Assembly: GCA_937891875.1 (NCBI GenBank)
Contig: CALATR010000337.1
Location: 1 to 6,733 of the forward strand
DNA length: 6,733 nt
Origin: an uncultured Pseudomonadota bacterium
GTDB taxonomy: Bacteria; Myxococcota_A; UBA796; GCA-2862545
Direction: 5' to 3'
Shown: positions 6,085 through 6,733 of the stretch, in pieces
Layout of the letters: every line of letters starts with the position of its first letter
Position numbering within the stretch: the first letter of the stretch is position 1
Made by a program: the position numbers and the translations under genes
The notes under the pieces: generated by a model
What the model was told of the DNA's origin: nothing
The model's input: the letters and a program-made list of their open reading frames with translations, nothing else
Databases searched by the model: none

Positions 6085-6733
6085 GGGGGACCTCGGGCAG
6101 GTGCACGGTGAAGCGGGCCCCGCCGTCGGGCGGGTCGTCGAGGGTCAGCGTACCGCCGTGGGCGCGCACGACGCGCGCGGCAAGGGCCAGGCCGAGTCCG
6201 GTGCCCTGGGTGCGGGTGGTGACGAAGGCGTCGAAGATCCGGTCTCTGACGTCGTCGGGCACGCCTGGCCCCCGGTCGCGGACGACGTAGTCCAGGCCGG
6301 TTGCGCTCGCGCGTACGTACAGCTCGACGACGGCGTCCTCGGGCGAGGCCTGGATCGCGTTGTGGAGCAGGTTGTCGAGGACCAGCGCGATGGCGTGGGG
6401 GTCCAGCACCGCCTCGTCGGGGGCGTCGTCGGCGAACAGCTCGATCCGGTCGGGCGAGACCCGGCTCAGCGCGTCGTGGGCCACCTCGATGGGGTCGATC
6501 GGGACGGGATCCAGGGCGTCCCCGCGGGCGAACGCGAGCAGGTCGCTCACCAGCCGCTCCAGGCGCGCCGCACCGTGTACGACGTGCTCGGCGGAGGCGT
6601 GGCCGGCCTCGCCGCGCAGGCGCTCCTCCAGCAGCTGCGCATGGCCCTTGAGTGCGGCGAGCGGGTTGCGGATCTCGTGAGCCAGGACGGCGGACATCTC
6701 CCCGAGGTGGGCCAGGTGGGCCTGCTCGGCGGC
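6062..6733 (-). CDS. Sensor histidine kinase, NtrB/AtoS-like (5' end missing)
   Basis: The last 223 residues of a two-component sensor kinase are present; the N-terminal sensory part lies beyond base 6733. The visible part starts inside the HisKA dimerisation domain with AHLGEMSAVLAHEIRNPLAA, whose H19 (window numbering) is the phosphorylated histidine. The HATPase domain follows: N-box DNLLHNAIQAS (120-130, N121 and N125), G1 box DRGPGVP (153-159), F-box IFDAF (166-170) and G2 box GTGLGLALA (177-185). All ATP-binding residues are present. An internal ATG at 6697 is part of the H-box helix and is not a plausible start. The gene ends at TGA 6062, 23 bp inside the downstream regulator gene. Kinase and regulator are therefore very likely cognate, with phosphate passing from H19 to D52 of the regulator. 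The signal sensed is unknown. Confidence 0.93.
   Translation of the reverse strand, partial: AAEQAHLAHLGEMSAVLAHEIRNPLAALKGHAQLLEERLRGEAGHASAEHVVHGAARLERLVSDLLAFARGDALDPVPIDPIEVAHDALSRVSPDRIELFADDAPDEAVLDPHAIALVLDNLLHNAIQASPEDAVVELYVRASATGLDYVVRDRGPGVPDDVRDRIFDAFVTTRTQGTGLGLALAARVVRAHGGTLTLDDPPDGGARFTVHLPEVPRGADPGR
6091..6094 (-). promoter_or_regulatory. Ribosome binding site of the response regulator gene, inside the kinase gene
   Basis: GAGG on the minus strand, 6 nt before GTG 6084. It supports the GTG start and lies within the last codons of the kinase gene, consistent with coupled translation. Confidence 0.55.

Noticed and set aside
4825..6111. 428-codon open frame on the plus strand opposite the response regulator gene
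   Set aside because: The opposite strand carries every NtrC-family motif. This frame is a codon-bias shadow.

Overview
The window is very GC-rich bacterial DNA with strong G/C preference at third codon positions. Gene content (Slt-type lytic transglycosylase, DUF4340 protein, NtrC-type sigma-54 activator with its kinase, GrpE) fits a Gram-negative, probably Myxococcota or related former Deltaproteobacteria. The lineage is inferred from composition and gene types only; no marker gene is present.

Layout. (1) 1-1708, minus strand: the first 569 codons of an exported, helical-repeat protein of the soluble lytic murein transglycosylase (Slt) type; its 3' end and the expected catalytic domain lie beyond base 1. 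(2) 1709-1951: a divergent intergenic region carrying two overlapping perfect inverted repeats. (3) 1952-2662, plus: a small membrane zinc peptidase of the M50B-like family with an HELGH motif. (4) 2691-3965, minus: a membrane-anchored DUF4340 protein built from three related units. (5) 3966-4086: a divergent intergenic region with a possible grpE promoter. (6) 4087-4746, plus: grpE. (7) 4768-6084, minus: an NtrC-family response regulator. (8) 6062-6733, minus: the C-terminal part of its cognate sensor histidine kinase, whose 5' end lies beyond base 6733.

How the genes relate. Only the kinase/regulator pair is clearly an operon: the two genes overlap by 23 bp and would form a phosphorelay activating sigma-54 promoters that are not visible here. 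The other genes alternate in strand, so each is probably transcribed alone. The lytic transglycosylase, M50B peptidase and DUF4340 protein all act at or beyond the inner membrane, but nothing in the sequence shows that they work together.

No mobile element, CRISPR array, tRNA or rRNA was seen. I found no convincing evidence of a new multi-gene system. The points most worth a second look are the double palindrome before the M50B gene, the DUF4340 gene without its usual ABC-transporter neighbours, and start-site choices that change the N-termini of the first two proteins.
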